Under the pieces are notes generated by a model. It did not search any database, had not been told where the DNA came from, and saw only the letters and a list, made by a program, of their open reading frames with translations. Shown here piece after piece: positions 51,979 to 60,187 of a stretch of DNA of 64,000 nt (the stretch's first letter is position 1; every line of letters starts with the position of its first letter). The stretch comes from Saccharothrix sp. NRRL B-16348. GTDB lineage: Bacteria; Actinomycetota; Actinomycetes; Mycobacteriales; Pseudonocardiaceae. The translations under genes and the position numbers were made by a program. The stretch lies in contig NZ_LGED01000002.1 in assembly GCF_001280085.1 (NCBI RefSeq), positions 62,001-126,000 on the forward strand, given 5' to 3'.

Positions 51979-53244
51979 TCACGTGCGGCGGTCCGGCAGG
52001 TGGGTCTCGTACATGCGCACCGCGACGACCACACCGGACGCGGCGGTGATCGCGGCGACCACCCACACGGCGGCCCGCACGCCGGCCAGGTCGGCGACCA
52101 CACCCGACAGCAGGGCGCCGACGGCGAACCCGCCGTCACGCCAGAGCCGGTAGACCCCGACCGCGCGTGCCCGCCAGGACGGGTGCGCGACGTCCCCGAT
52201 GGCGGCCAGCAGCGTCGGGTAGACCATCGCGGTGCCCGCGCCCAACAGCACGGCGGCGACCGCCCAGGCGGTGAACGTGTCGGCCACGGCCGTCAGCGCC
52301 AGCGCCGCGGCCTGCGTGATCATCCCAGTCGTGATCAGGCCCTTGCGCCCCCACCGGTCCGACAGCGGCCCGGTGAGGAGTTGCCCGACGGCCCACACGC
52401 CGGGGTAGAGCGCGGCCAGGACACCGATCCGTGAGACGGACAGCCCGGCGGTGGCGAACAGGATCGGGAACAGGCCCCAGGCCAGGCCGTCGTTGAGGTT
52501 GTTGACCAGGCCGGCCTGGCTGGTCGCGGACAGCGCGGGTTCACGCAGGCTGGTGTGGGCGAAGACCTGCCGGTCGGTGAGGTCGGCGTGCAGGTGGTCG
52601 TGGCGCCCGTCGGCGCGGGCCGCGTGGCGGGACGCTTCGAACCGGGCGTGGTCGCGCGTCTCCCGCACCAGGAACAGCGACAGGCCCAGCCCCAGGGCGG
52701 CGTAGGACAGACCGAGCAGGAACGGCGCGGGCCGCAACCCGTAGCGGACGGCGAGGTAACCGGTGGCGGCGGCGGTGACGGCGACCGCCAGGTACCCGGC
52801 GGCCTCGTTCAAGCCCATCGCGAGCCCGCGGCGGGAGGGACCCGCGAGGTCGATCTTCATGATCACCGTGGTGGACCAGGTCAGCCCCTGGTTGACGCCG
52901 AGCAGCACGTTGGCCGCGACGACCCAGCCCCACGACGGCGCCCAGATGAGCACCAGCGGCACCGGGATCGCGAACAGCCACCCGATCAGGAGCACCGGCT
53001 TGCGGCCGTACCGGTCGGAGAACGTGCCCGCGAAGTAGTTCGTCACGGCCTTGGTCAGCCCGAACGCCAGCACGTACGTCAGCAGGAACGTGTAGCCGGT
53101 CAGGTGGAAGACCTGCTCCGCCAGCGGCGACAGCACCGTGCGCTCCTGCCCGAGCACACCGCCGACCAGCGCGTTGACCGCGACCAGGAGGGTGAACTGG
53201 GCGAGGTTCGCGCGGATGCCCAGGCGGAGGTCCGCCGAGCTCAT
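51979..53244 (-). CDS. MFS transporter of the sulfur island (12 TM)
   Basis: The 421-residue carrier has twelve predicted helices. Its motif A repeats are GTFSDRYGRKPVLLIG and GPLSDRWGRKGLITTG. A His-rich central loop (HAARADGRHDHLHADL) lies between the halves and might bind metal. The N-terminal NALVGGVLGQERTVLSPLAEQ is characteristic of a subfamily often found near sulfur-transfer genes (recalled). The start is ATG at 53244. The 220-bp upstream gap has the third TCCA-N8-TGGA operator at 53393, so it is probably its own transcription unit. Export of a sulfur compound or of sulfite/thiol-type stress agents is plausible. Confidence 0.85.
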   Translation of the reverse strand: MSSADLRLGIRANLAQFTLLVAVNALVGGVLGQERTVLSPLAEQVFHLTGYTFLLTYVLAFGLTKAVTNYFAGTFSDRYGRKPVLLIGWLFAIPVPLVLIWAPSWGWVVAANVLLGVNQGLTWSTTVIMKIDLAGPSRRGLAMGLNEAAGYLAVAVTAAATGYLAVRYGLRPAPFLLGLSYAALGLGLSLFLVRETRDHARFEASRHAARADGRHDHLHADLTDRQVFAHTSLREPALSATSQAGLVNNLNDGLAWGLFPILFATAGLSVSRIGVLAALYPGVWAVGQLLTGPLSDRWGRKGLITTGMITQAAALALTAVADTFTAWAVAAVLLGAGTAMVYPTLLAAIGDVAHPSWRARAVGVYRLWRDGGFAVGALLSGVVADLAGVRAAVWVVAAITAASGVVVAVRMYETHLPDRRT

Positions 53245-53392
53245 GCGCCCGTTCCCGACGCGGGGCCGGTGGCCGCCACCCGGCCTCGTGGACCCGGTCG
53301 ATCGTCGACGAGCGGAACCACGTCGGCCGCGTCCACGGCACCTCCTCGCCTCCCGCAGTGGACGATCACCACTGCCAGGCGATGTTCTACCC

Positions 53393-53414
53393 TATTCCAA
53401 AGAGGAATGGATAA
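53393..53414 (-). promoter_or_regulatory. Operator TATTCCA-N8-TGGATAA before the MFS gene
   Basis: Same 22-bp format as at 47319 and 50396 (7-bp arms, 8-bp spacer, TCCA/TGGA core intact, outer bases imperfect). It lies 149 bp upstream of the MFS start on the minus strand. Confidence 0.6.
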
Positions 53415-53464
53415 CCAGGGTGGCGGAGGTGTGCGGGCGGCCGAGGCTCGACCACCCGCCTGCG

Positions 53465-54659
53465 CTACATGAAGTTGCGGGTGTGCAGTGCGGACAGGTC
53501 GGCCGCCTCGTCACCGGGGAAGCCCAGGTGGACCAGGCGCCGCCGGCGGCCGTCGTCCATCTCGGACTGCAGTTTCATCACCGCGTCGTAGCCCTTGCCG
53601 ATGGCCTGCGGTGTCCACTCGCCGGCAGCGAGGATCACCAGCGAGTCGAACACGTCCTGGTTCAGCCCGGACGTGTCGACCAGCGCGCTGTAGCGGCGCT
53701 CGACGGCCGCCCGCAACCGCGAGCGCAACGAGGGGTCGAGCTCGGCCTGGTGCTGCAGGTGCGCGACCCCGAACGCCACGTGCCGCGCCTCGTCCCGGCG
53801 GGCCAGTCGGGTGACCTGGCGGGTGACCGGGTCCGGCGCGTTCTTGTCCAGGAACTCCAACAGGTTCAGGAAGCTGCCCTCGCCCAGCACCGACAGCAGG
53901 AACGAGGCCATGGAGAAGTCCGCCTCGCCGAGCAGCGTGGCCAGCGACTCGCGACCGCTGACCGACGAGGTGCCCATCTCCCCGCGCCGCAGCAACGCGC
54001 GGCGGGTGAACACCTCCATGTGCCGCGCCTCGTCGGCCGCCTGCACGGCGAGCAGTTGCAGGACCTCACGGAAGTGCGGGTGGATGCGGGCCAGCAGCTG
54101 CGCCGGGATGACCAGCGCGGCCTGCTCGTTCTCGATGAGGTAGGTCATGACCTGGACGACCGCGGTCTCGATCTCGTCCGGGAGGGTGAAGTCCGCGTTC
54201 CACTGCACCTCGGTGTCCGGGTTCCACTGCGCCGAGGCCGCGTGGCTGTAGAGGGACGGTGCGATCTCGGCCCACACGAGGTCGCGATGGGTGATGTCGA
54301 AGGGCGTCCGGGGTCCGCCGCTCTCGATGAGCGCGCCGCGCGCGGCCAGGCCCCAGTCCGAGGGCGGGTGGTCCACGATGCCGTCCACGCCGGGGCCGCC
54401 CGCCCGCCCACCGGTCGAGGTCCGCCTGTCCGCGGACGACCCACGCCCGGACGCCGAGATCGGTGTCCGGGGCACGGCGGGCCCGATGGCCGTTCTGCCG
54501 GCACCACGCCTCCAGGTGCACGACCAGCGCCGGGTCGCCGCCCGTGACGCCGAGTTCCTGACCCGGCCGGAGGTCCTTGAGGCCTTGCTGCACCAGCAGG
54601 TGCGCGCCGCGCTCGAAACCGAGGTCACCGAGGTCGACCATGCCCGCCGGGGTCGTCAC
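53465..54659 (-). pseudogene. TusA-like / diiron ferritin-like fusion, frameshifted by one GGGC unit
   Basis: Starting at GTG 54659 (overlapping the PhnD-like stop by 4 nt), the first 85 codons encode a TusA-like domain. Segments LKDLRPGQELGVTGGDPA and LEAWCRQNGHR match the TusA core, but the N-terminal CPxP Cys is absent. A GGGC-GGGC-GGGC-GG run near 54402-54416 then shifts the frame. In the other frame the protein continues as VDHPPSDWGLAARGALIESG and a ferritin-like four-helix domain. Two DEARH motifs (AADEARHMEVF, RRDEARHVAF) and partner Glu in ENEQAAL and GEGSF form a diiron site. Removing one 4-nt unit restores a continuous frame. Either a phase-variable switch, a recent inactivation or a sequencing error. 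Confidence 0.7.
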
Positions 54660-55507
54660 GGCCGGTACTCCCCTGTCGTGACGCGCCCGTCGGCGTCGTA
54701 GAAGCCCTCCTCGTCCACCGCTGCGTCCAACAGCGAGTAGCCGGTGGAGCGGCCTTCCTGCCACATGGTCAGGCCTTCCAGGTCGAGCAGCGGGCGGACC
54801 TCCGGATCGGCGTAGGACATCGACAGCAGCAGCTCACCGAACCTGCCGACGAGGTCCTGCGGCGCGGTGTCGACGACGGTCATGTTGCAGTGGTCGTATG
54901 CGGGGGTCTGGGCGAGCACCCTCGTGCGGCCGGACGGCAGCGTGCCCTCGCGGGAGAACTGGAGGTGGTTGACGTCGATGATGGCCGCCGCCGCGACCTC
55001 GCCCGCGAGCAGCGCCCGCGCCGCGTCGCGCTCGCCGCCGATGTGATCGCCGTGCAGGCCGACGCCGACGTCGAACCGCTTGACGGTCACGTTCTCCCCC
55101 GGCGTGAGACCGGCTTCGCGCAGGAACGACCGCGGCACCAGGGTGGCCTGCGGCGAGTCCACCGCGCCCAGGCCCACGGTCTGGTCCTTGAGGTCGGACA
55201 CCTTCTCGAACGTCGAATCGCCGCGCACCAGGATGACGGAGTGCAGGTCGCGGTCGGTGTCCCGCATGACGAGCGGGCGGATACCGCGGCCGGCCGCCTT
55301 CGCCAGCCGCTCCGCCCGCAACCAGGCCAACGGCGAGTTCCAGGCGGCGTGGAGCCTACCCGCGACCAGGTCTTCGACCTGGCGTTCGTAGTGGGAGTAG
55401 AGGACGAAGTCGAACGGAAGACCCCGCGCTCGCAGCCAGGAGCGGAATCCGCCCCAGATCGTCACGACCTTCGGGTCGTACGCGACAGCGCCCATCAACA
55501 AAGTCAT
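54656..55507 (-). CDS. PhnD-like substrate-binding protein without signal peptide
   Basis: The 283-residue type II periplasmic-binding fold has SHYERQVEDLVAGRLHAAWNSP (phosphonate/phosphite binding-protein region), GDSTFEKVSDLKDQTVGLGAVDSPQATLVP and AAIIDVNHLQFS. Normal PhnD proteins are lipoproteins; this one begins MTLLMGAVAYDPKV directly at the first beta strand, with ATG at 55507 and GAGGAGG upstream. Upstream codons to 55585 add no signal. No permease genes adjoin it. It therefore looks cytoplasmic, perhaps a ligand sensor or carrier working with the TusA/ferritin-like protein it overlaps. Ligand unknown. Confidence 0.75.
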   Translation of the reverse strand: MTLLMGAVAYDPKVVTIWGGFRSWLRARGLPFDFVLYSHYERQVEDLVAGRLHAAWNSPLAWLRAERLAKAAGRGIRPLVMRDTDRDLHSVILVRGDSTFEKVSDLKDQTVGLGAVDSPQATLVPRSFLREAGLTPGENVTVKRFDVGVGLHGDHIGGERDAARALLAGEVAAAAIIDVNHLQFSREGTLPSGRTRVLAQTPAYDHCNMTVVDTAPQDLVGRFGELLLSMSYADPEVRPLLDLEGLTMWQEGRSTGYSLLDAAVDEEGFYDADGRVTTGEYRP

Positions 55508-55712
55508 CGCGGTGGCCTCCTCGACTATCGACGGCAGGTGCTCCGGGAACAGCGAAGACCGAGGCATCACGGAATGCGGCTCCACCGCACGGCCGCGAGG
55601 CGGGCAGAAGATCGCGATGTCCGACGAGTCGCCGGTAAGTCACCGATCACCGCATTTCTGCGGTCGGGTCGTCGGACGTTGCCAAGGCACCACTCGATTC
55701 CCCCGGAACCGC

Positions 55713-55734
55713 TGTTCCAGCAATCAATGGATCA
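55713..55734 (-). promoter_or_regulatory. Operator TGTTCCA-N8-TGGATCA before the PhnD-like gene
   Basis: The fourth copy of the 22-bp format. It lies 206 bp upstream of the PhnD-like start on the minus strand. The TCCA/TGGA core is intact. Confidence 0.55.
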
Positions 55735-56182
55735 TTGGCAGAATATCCACGGGGTCCCACCGTGTCCAGGGTCGGAAATTGCCGCGAATTACACCCGACC
55801 AGGAACGCGGAACCTCGAGAGCCGATATTCGCGACACCCAGGGCGAGCGCCGTGATCACCCAGGACAGCCACCTCAGACTAACTTCAGAGTCAAGTAGTG
55901 ACTGGGAGAACCGCCGCCACCCGATCGAGCTGCGGACCCACCACCGGACGCACGCGCACACCGTGTAACCACCTTTGCGGAGGCGGTACCGCCACCAGCT
56001 AGGCCGTACGCGTGAAGCGCGCCACTCGAACTTGTGGCCCGTCGTCGCACACTGCTACAACTTACAGACTGCTTACCTTTTATATACTCACTTGACGGTC
56101 CGCTGCCGTTCCCCCTCGGGCTTCCACCGGCTCCAGCGCGACGCAGTCGATCACCCCACACCGCCTACCTCCGGAGCGGAAG
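55735..56182 (+). promoter_or_regulatory. Intergenic region with promoter of the haloperoxidase-type gene
   Basis: No gene is seen in this AT-richer gap. CTTACA (56061), 16 bp and TATACT (56083-56088) make a plausible promoter reading right, about 95 bp before the start codon. The remainder shows nothing recognisable. Confidence 0.45.
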
Positions 56183-57682
56183 ATGAGATCCCGATCAACC
56201 AGATCGCGCCCCGTCGTCTCGGTGGCGTTAGCCTCCGTGCTCGCCGTGGCACTGCCCCTCGCCCCCGCGGCCGCCGACACACCACCGAGCGCGCAGGGCC
56301 TCCAGCCCCCGAACGTCGTCATCCAGTGGAGCAACGCCGGGATGTCGGCCATCACCAAGTCCACCATGGGGCCGCCGATGGTCGCCCGCGCGTACGCCGT
56401 GCTGCACACCTGCATCTACGACGCCTGGGCCGCCTACGACTCCCGCGCCGCCGGGACGATGTTCGGCAACGGGCTGCGCCGCCCCGAGGGCGAGCGCACG
56501 GCGGCGAACAAGGACGAGGCGATCAGCCACGCCGCCTACACCGCCGCGCTCGACCTGTGGCCCGAGTACAAGTCCGACTTCGACGCGCTGATGGCCGCGC
56601 TGGGCTACCGGCTCACGTCGTCCACGATCCCGGCGTGGATCGGCAGGCGGGCGTGCGGCGCGGTGCTCGACTACCGCCACCGCGACGGCTCCAACCAACT
56701 GGGCGACATCGCGCCGGGTGCCTACTCCGACTACACCGGCTACGCGCCGGTGAACCTGCCGATGGACATCGCCGAACCCCTGGCGGTCCACACCGTGAAG
56801 AACCCCGACCGCTGGCAGCCCCTCAGCTACCGGGTCGGCGACCAGGTGATCACGCAGAGCGGCGTGGGGCCGCAGTGGCGGCACGTGACGCCGTTCGCCA
56901 TGAGCTCGTGGGACCAGTTCACCGCCGGCCTGGCGCAACCGGCGCGCCACGGCACGGTCCGCTTCGAGCAGCAGGCGCAGCAGCTGATCGACTACGGGGC
57001 GAACCTCAACGACCGGCGCAAGGTGGTGACCGAGTACTGGGCGGACGACTTCCCGGGCACGCCGCGGCCACCGGGGCGCTGGCTGATCGTCGGGCAGTAC
57101 GTCTCGACGCGGGACGCGCACACCGTCGACCAGGACGCGAAGATGCTCTTCGCCGTCGCCAACGCCATCTTCGACGCGAGCATCGCGTGCTGGGGGATCA
57201 AGTACACCTACGACTCGGTCCGGCCGATCACCGCGATCCGGTACCTCAACCGGAACAAGCAGATCCCCTCGTGGTCGCGGGCGGGCACCGGGCCGCGGTT
57301 GATCCCCGGCGACACGTGGCTGCCCTACCAACCCGACTTCCTGATGACGCCGTCGTTCGGCGACTTCGTGTCCGGGCACAGCACGTTCGGCGCCGCGGCC
57401 GCCGAGGTCCTGAAGAACTTCACGGGCAGCGACGCCTACGGCGAGACCCTCGTCTACCCGGCGGGGTCCTCCAAGGTCGAACCGGGCCTGACGCCGGCTC
57501 GCCCCATCACCCTGAGCTGGTCGACGTTCACCGAAGCCGAGGCGGAGAACGGCATCTCCCGCCTCTACGGGGGAATCCACTTCCACGACGCCAACCAGAA
57601 CGGCCGGGTCCTGGGGCGCCAGGTCGGCACGCACGCGTGGGCCAAGGCGGCGCGGTACTTCGACGGGTTCCCGTCCCCCTGA
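56183..57682 (+). CDS. Secreted vanadium-dependent haloperoxidase / PAP2-type protein
   Basis: The 499-residue preprotein has a signal peptide ending AAADT near residue 32. The vanadate/phosphate pocket motifs are in order: Lys340 and Arg347 in KYTYDSVRP, Ser397-Gly398-His399 in VSGHSTFG, and Arg460 with His466 in SRLYGGIHF. This is the layout shared by vanadium haloperoxidases and acid phosphatases. Exported members may brominate or chlorinate organics or act as phosphatases; sequence alone does not decide. The start is ATG at 56183 with CGGAG upstream. Monocistronic, ending at a perfect hairpin shared with the ABC transporter operon. Confidence 0.87.
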   Translation: MRSRSTRSRPVVSVALASVLAVALPLAPAAADTPPSAQGLQPPNVVIQWSNAGMSAITKSTMGPPMVARAYAVLHTCIYDAWAAYDSRAAGTMFGNGLRRPEGERTAANKDEAISHAAYTAALDLWPEYKSDFDALMAALGYRLTSSTIPAWIGRRACGAVLDYRHRDGSNQLGDIAPGAYSDYTGYAPVNLPMDIAEPLAVHTVKNPDRWQPLSYRVGDQVITQSGVGPQWRHVTPFAMSSWDQFTAGLAQPARHGTVRFEQQAQQLIDYGANLNDRRKVVTEYWADDFPGTPRPPGRWLIVGQYVSTRDAHTVDQDAKMLFAVANAIFDASIACWGIKYTYDSVRPITAIRYLNRNKQIPSWSRAGTGPRLIPGDTWLPYQPDFLMTPSFGDFVSGHSTFGAAAAEVLKNFTGSDAYGETLVYPAGSSKVEPGLTPARPITLSWSTFTEAEAENGISRLYGGIHFHDANQNGRVLGRQVGTHAWAKAARYFDGFPSP

Positions 57683-57690
57683 CTTCCACG

Positions 57691-57717
57691 ACCCGGCGCC
57701 GCACTTCGGCGCCGGGT
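57691..57717. terminator. Convergent terminator
   Basis: A perfect 11-bp stem, ACCCGGCGCCG with its complement, has a 5-nt loop, just between the haloperoxidase stop and the permease stop. Confidence 0.85.
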
Positions 57718-59423
57718 CACCGGATGGACCGGCGGACGGCCGCGCTGACGAAGTCCACGCCCAGGGTGAGGAGGACGATCGTCAGCACGATGGTCGCGGC
57801 CTGCGCGAAGTGGAAGCTGTTGAGCTGGTGGTGCAGGAGCACTCCCAGACCGCCGGCGCCGACGACGCCGACGACGACGGTCTCGCGGACGGTCACCTCC
57901 CACCGGTAGAGGCTGTAGGCGGCGAAGCGGGGTGCGGCGGCGGGCAGCACCCCGTACCAGACGAGTTGCCTGCGTGAGGCCCCGAGAGCGCTCAGCGCCC
58001 GCAACGGCCGGCCCTCCAGGTTGTCGACCACCTCGGTCATCAGCCGGCCCAGCACACCGGCCGTGTAGATCCCGAGCGCCACCGCGCCCGGCAGGATGCC
58101 GGGGTAGAACGCGAACAGCGCGAGCAACGCCCACACCGGCGGCGGCACGGCACGCAGCACGATCATCGTCAGGCGAGCGGCCAGGAGCACGGGCAGGCGT
58201 CGGGCGCGGGACGCCGTGACGCGGTCGAGCTGGGGCAGCGCCGCCGCGGGCACGGCGAGCACGGCGGCGACCGCGAAGGCGATCGCCATCGCCAGGACGG
58301 ACATGGCCAGCGTGACACCGGCCAGCCGCAGCAGCTCCGCGAGCCCGCCGTCGACCATCACCAGGGGCCACACCTGCCCGGCCAGCATCGAGGCCTGGCG
58401 GGCGGACCGGTCGCTCCACAGCACCGAGGGGTCGAGGCGCACCCACCAGACCGAGGCCACCACGAGGGCCGCGGCGAGCAGGACCGACCCGGCCACCACC
58501 GGGTCACGGCCGTCGACCGACCCACGACGGCGACTGCGCGAACCCGACAGCCTCGTCCGCACGAGTGAGCTCCACCCGTCGGCCAGCGCGCTGAGCAGGA
58601 TCAACGCGTAGAGCAGCGTCCACATCTCGTGGTAGACCAGCGCGCGGAAGCTGTCCAGCAGCTCCGTGCCGAGCCCTCCCGTCCCGACGAGGCCCAGGAT
58701 CGTGGCGCTGCGGATCGCGCACTCCAGCCGGTAGAACGCGTAGGACAGCAGGTCGCCGAGCGCCGACGGCACCAGGCCGTACAGGACAGCCGACGACCTG
58801 CGTGCGCCTGCCGCCAGCAGCGCGTCGTGCGGAGCGCGGTCCGCCTCGTCCAGCAGTTCGGAGAACACCTTGGCCGTGACGGCGCCGAACGGGATGCCGA
58901 TCGCCAGCACGGCCACCACGGGGCTGCGGCCGAGCACGATGAGCAGGCCCAGGCCCCAGATCACCTCGTGGATGCCGCGCGGCACCACCAGCGCGACCCT
59001 GGCCAGGCTCCAGCCCACGACGTCGCGGGTCCGCCTGGCCGGCGCGTCGGCCCGCCACCAGACCTGGGACGTCAGCACGCCGCCGACCACGCCGATCACG
59101 AGGCTGACCGCGGTGCCCAGCACGGCGTACGCCAACGTGGTCATGGCCGAGGCGCCCACGAGCGCCAGGAACCCGCCGTCGACCCGGGGCGCCACCGCCG
59201 CGGCGAAGAACTCGACCAGCTGCCGCAGGCCGTCCACCCGGATCACGGGGTGGTCGTCCAGCACCACCGGCAATGCCGATGCCACGACGGCCGCCACGCA
59301 CGCGAGCAGCCACCACCGCCGCCGGTTGGTCCCGCCTCCGGCGCGGCGCGGCGGCTCGTTCGGGACGGCGGACGGCGGCAGGCAGCCGACGCGCTCGTCC
59401 AGCGCCTTGGCGGTCAGGGTCAC
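57717..59423 (-). CDS. Fused ABC transporter permease (two PhnE-like domains)
   Basis: The 568-residue membrane protein contains two complete BPD_transp_1 permease domains in one chain. Each has about six helices and an EAA-type loop: ELLDEADRAPHDALLAAGARR with VPSALGD in the first, EVVDNLEGRPLRALSALGASR with LPAAAP in the second. Separate PhnE proteins usually form a dimer; the fusion makes an intrinsic heterodimer. The start is GTG at 59423, overlapping the ATPase stop (GTGA). Last gene of the operon. It forms the channel for the substrate bound by the lipoprotein at 60188. Confidence 0.9.
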   Translation of the reverse strand: MTLTAKALDERVGCLPPSAVPNEPPRRAGGGTNRRRWWLLACVAAVVASALPVVLDDHPVIRVDGLRQLVEFFAAAVAPRVDGGFLALVGASAMTTLAYAVLGTAVSLVIGVVGGVLTSQVWWRADAPARRTRDVVGWSLARVALVVPRGIHEVIWGLGLLIVLGRSPVVAVLAIGIPFGAVTAKVFSELLDEADRAPHDALLAAGARRSSAVLYGLVPSALGDLLSYAFYRLECAIRSATILGLVGTGGLGTELLDSFRALVYHEMWTLLYALILLSALADGWSSLVRTRLSGSRSRRRGSVDGRDPVVAGSVLLAAALVVASVWWVRLDPSVLWSDRSARQASMLAGQVWPLVMVDGGLAELLRLAGVTLAMSVLAMAIAFAVAAVLAVPAAALPQLDRVTASRARRLPVLLAARLTMIVLRAVPPPVWALLALFAFYPGILPGAVALGIYTAGVLGRLMTEVVDNLEGRPLRALSALGASRRQLVWYGVLPAAAPRFAAYSLYRWEVTVRETVVVGVVGAGGLGVLLHHQLNSFHFAQAATIVLTIVLLTLGVDFVSAAVRRSIR

Positions 59424-60184
59424 GACGAGCCGTCCCGGTCGGTGCGGAACAGCTCGGCCACGTCGGCGGCGCGCACGTCGGCCGTGCTCGTGTCGACCAC
59501 GACCCGCCCCGACCGCAACCCGACGACGCGGTCGAACCGGCCGAGCGCGATGTCGAGGTCGTGCAGGCTCGCCACCAGCGTCGTGCGCGTTTCGTCGCTG
59601 ATCGCGAACAGCAGGTCCACGACCTCCCGGCCGCGGGCCGGGTCGAGGCTGGCGATCGGCTCGTCCGCGAGGATCACCCTCGGCTCCTGCACGAGCACCC
59701 TGGCGATCGCCACGCGCTGCTGCTCGCCGCCCGAGAGGTCGCCGGTGCGCTCCCGCAGCTTGTCGCCGATGCCGACGCGGCGGAGGGCGGCTTCGGCGCT
59801 CGCCACCTCGAAGGGGCGGGCCAGGGACAGCGCCGCCTTCCAGAACGGCCACGCGCCCAACCTGCCCGCGTTGACGTTGTGCACCGCGCGCAGCTGCGCG
59901 ACGAGGTCGAAGTGCTGGTGGACGGTGCCGATCCGGCGCCGCGCGGCGCGGATCTTCCTGGTGGACGCGACGCGGTAGTCGCAACCGAGCGCCCGCACGC
60001 GTCCCCCGGTCGCGGCCACCGTGCCGTTGAGCAGCCTGATGAGGCTGGTCTTGCCCGCACCGCTCGGGCCGATGAGCGCCACCCGCTCGCCCGCCTCGAT
60101 CTCCAGGTCGATGTCGGACAGGACGTCCACCCCACCGAGGCGGACCGAAGCTCTGCGCAACTCGAAGACGCGGTCGCCTGCCAT
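59420..60184 (-). CDS. PhnC-like ABC transporter ATPase
   Basis: The 254-residue ATPase has Walker A GPSGAGKTS, Q-loop region VHQHFDLVAQL, signature LSGGEQQRVAIARVL, Walker B VILADEP and the switch His (ASLHD). The overall pattern (MAGDRVFELRRASVRLGG, ALGCDYR) fits PhnC-type phosphonate importers. The start is ATG at 60184, 3 nt after the binding-protein stop. It energises the fused permease. Confidence 0.93.
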   Translation of the reverse strand: MAGDRVFELRRASVRLGGVDVLSDIDLEIEAGERVALIGPSGAGKTSLIRLLNGTVAATGGRVRALGCDYRVASTRKIRAARRRIGTVHQHFDLVAQLRAVHNVNAGRLGAWPFWKAALSLARPFEVASAEAALRRVGIGDKLRERTGDLSGGEQQRVAIARVLVQEPRVILADEPIASLDPARGREVVDLLFAISDETRTTLVASLHDLDIALGRFDRVVGLRSGRVVVDTSTADVRAADVAELFRTDRDGSS

Positions 60185-60187
60185 GGG

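Noticed and set aside
56041..56110. A fifth TCCA-N8-TGGA operator before the haloperoxidase-type gene
   Set aside because: The AT-rich promoter is present but no TCCA/TGGA dyad with the 8-bp spacer was found, so this gene is not placed in the sulfur regulon.
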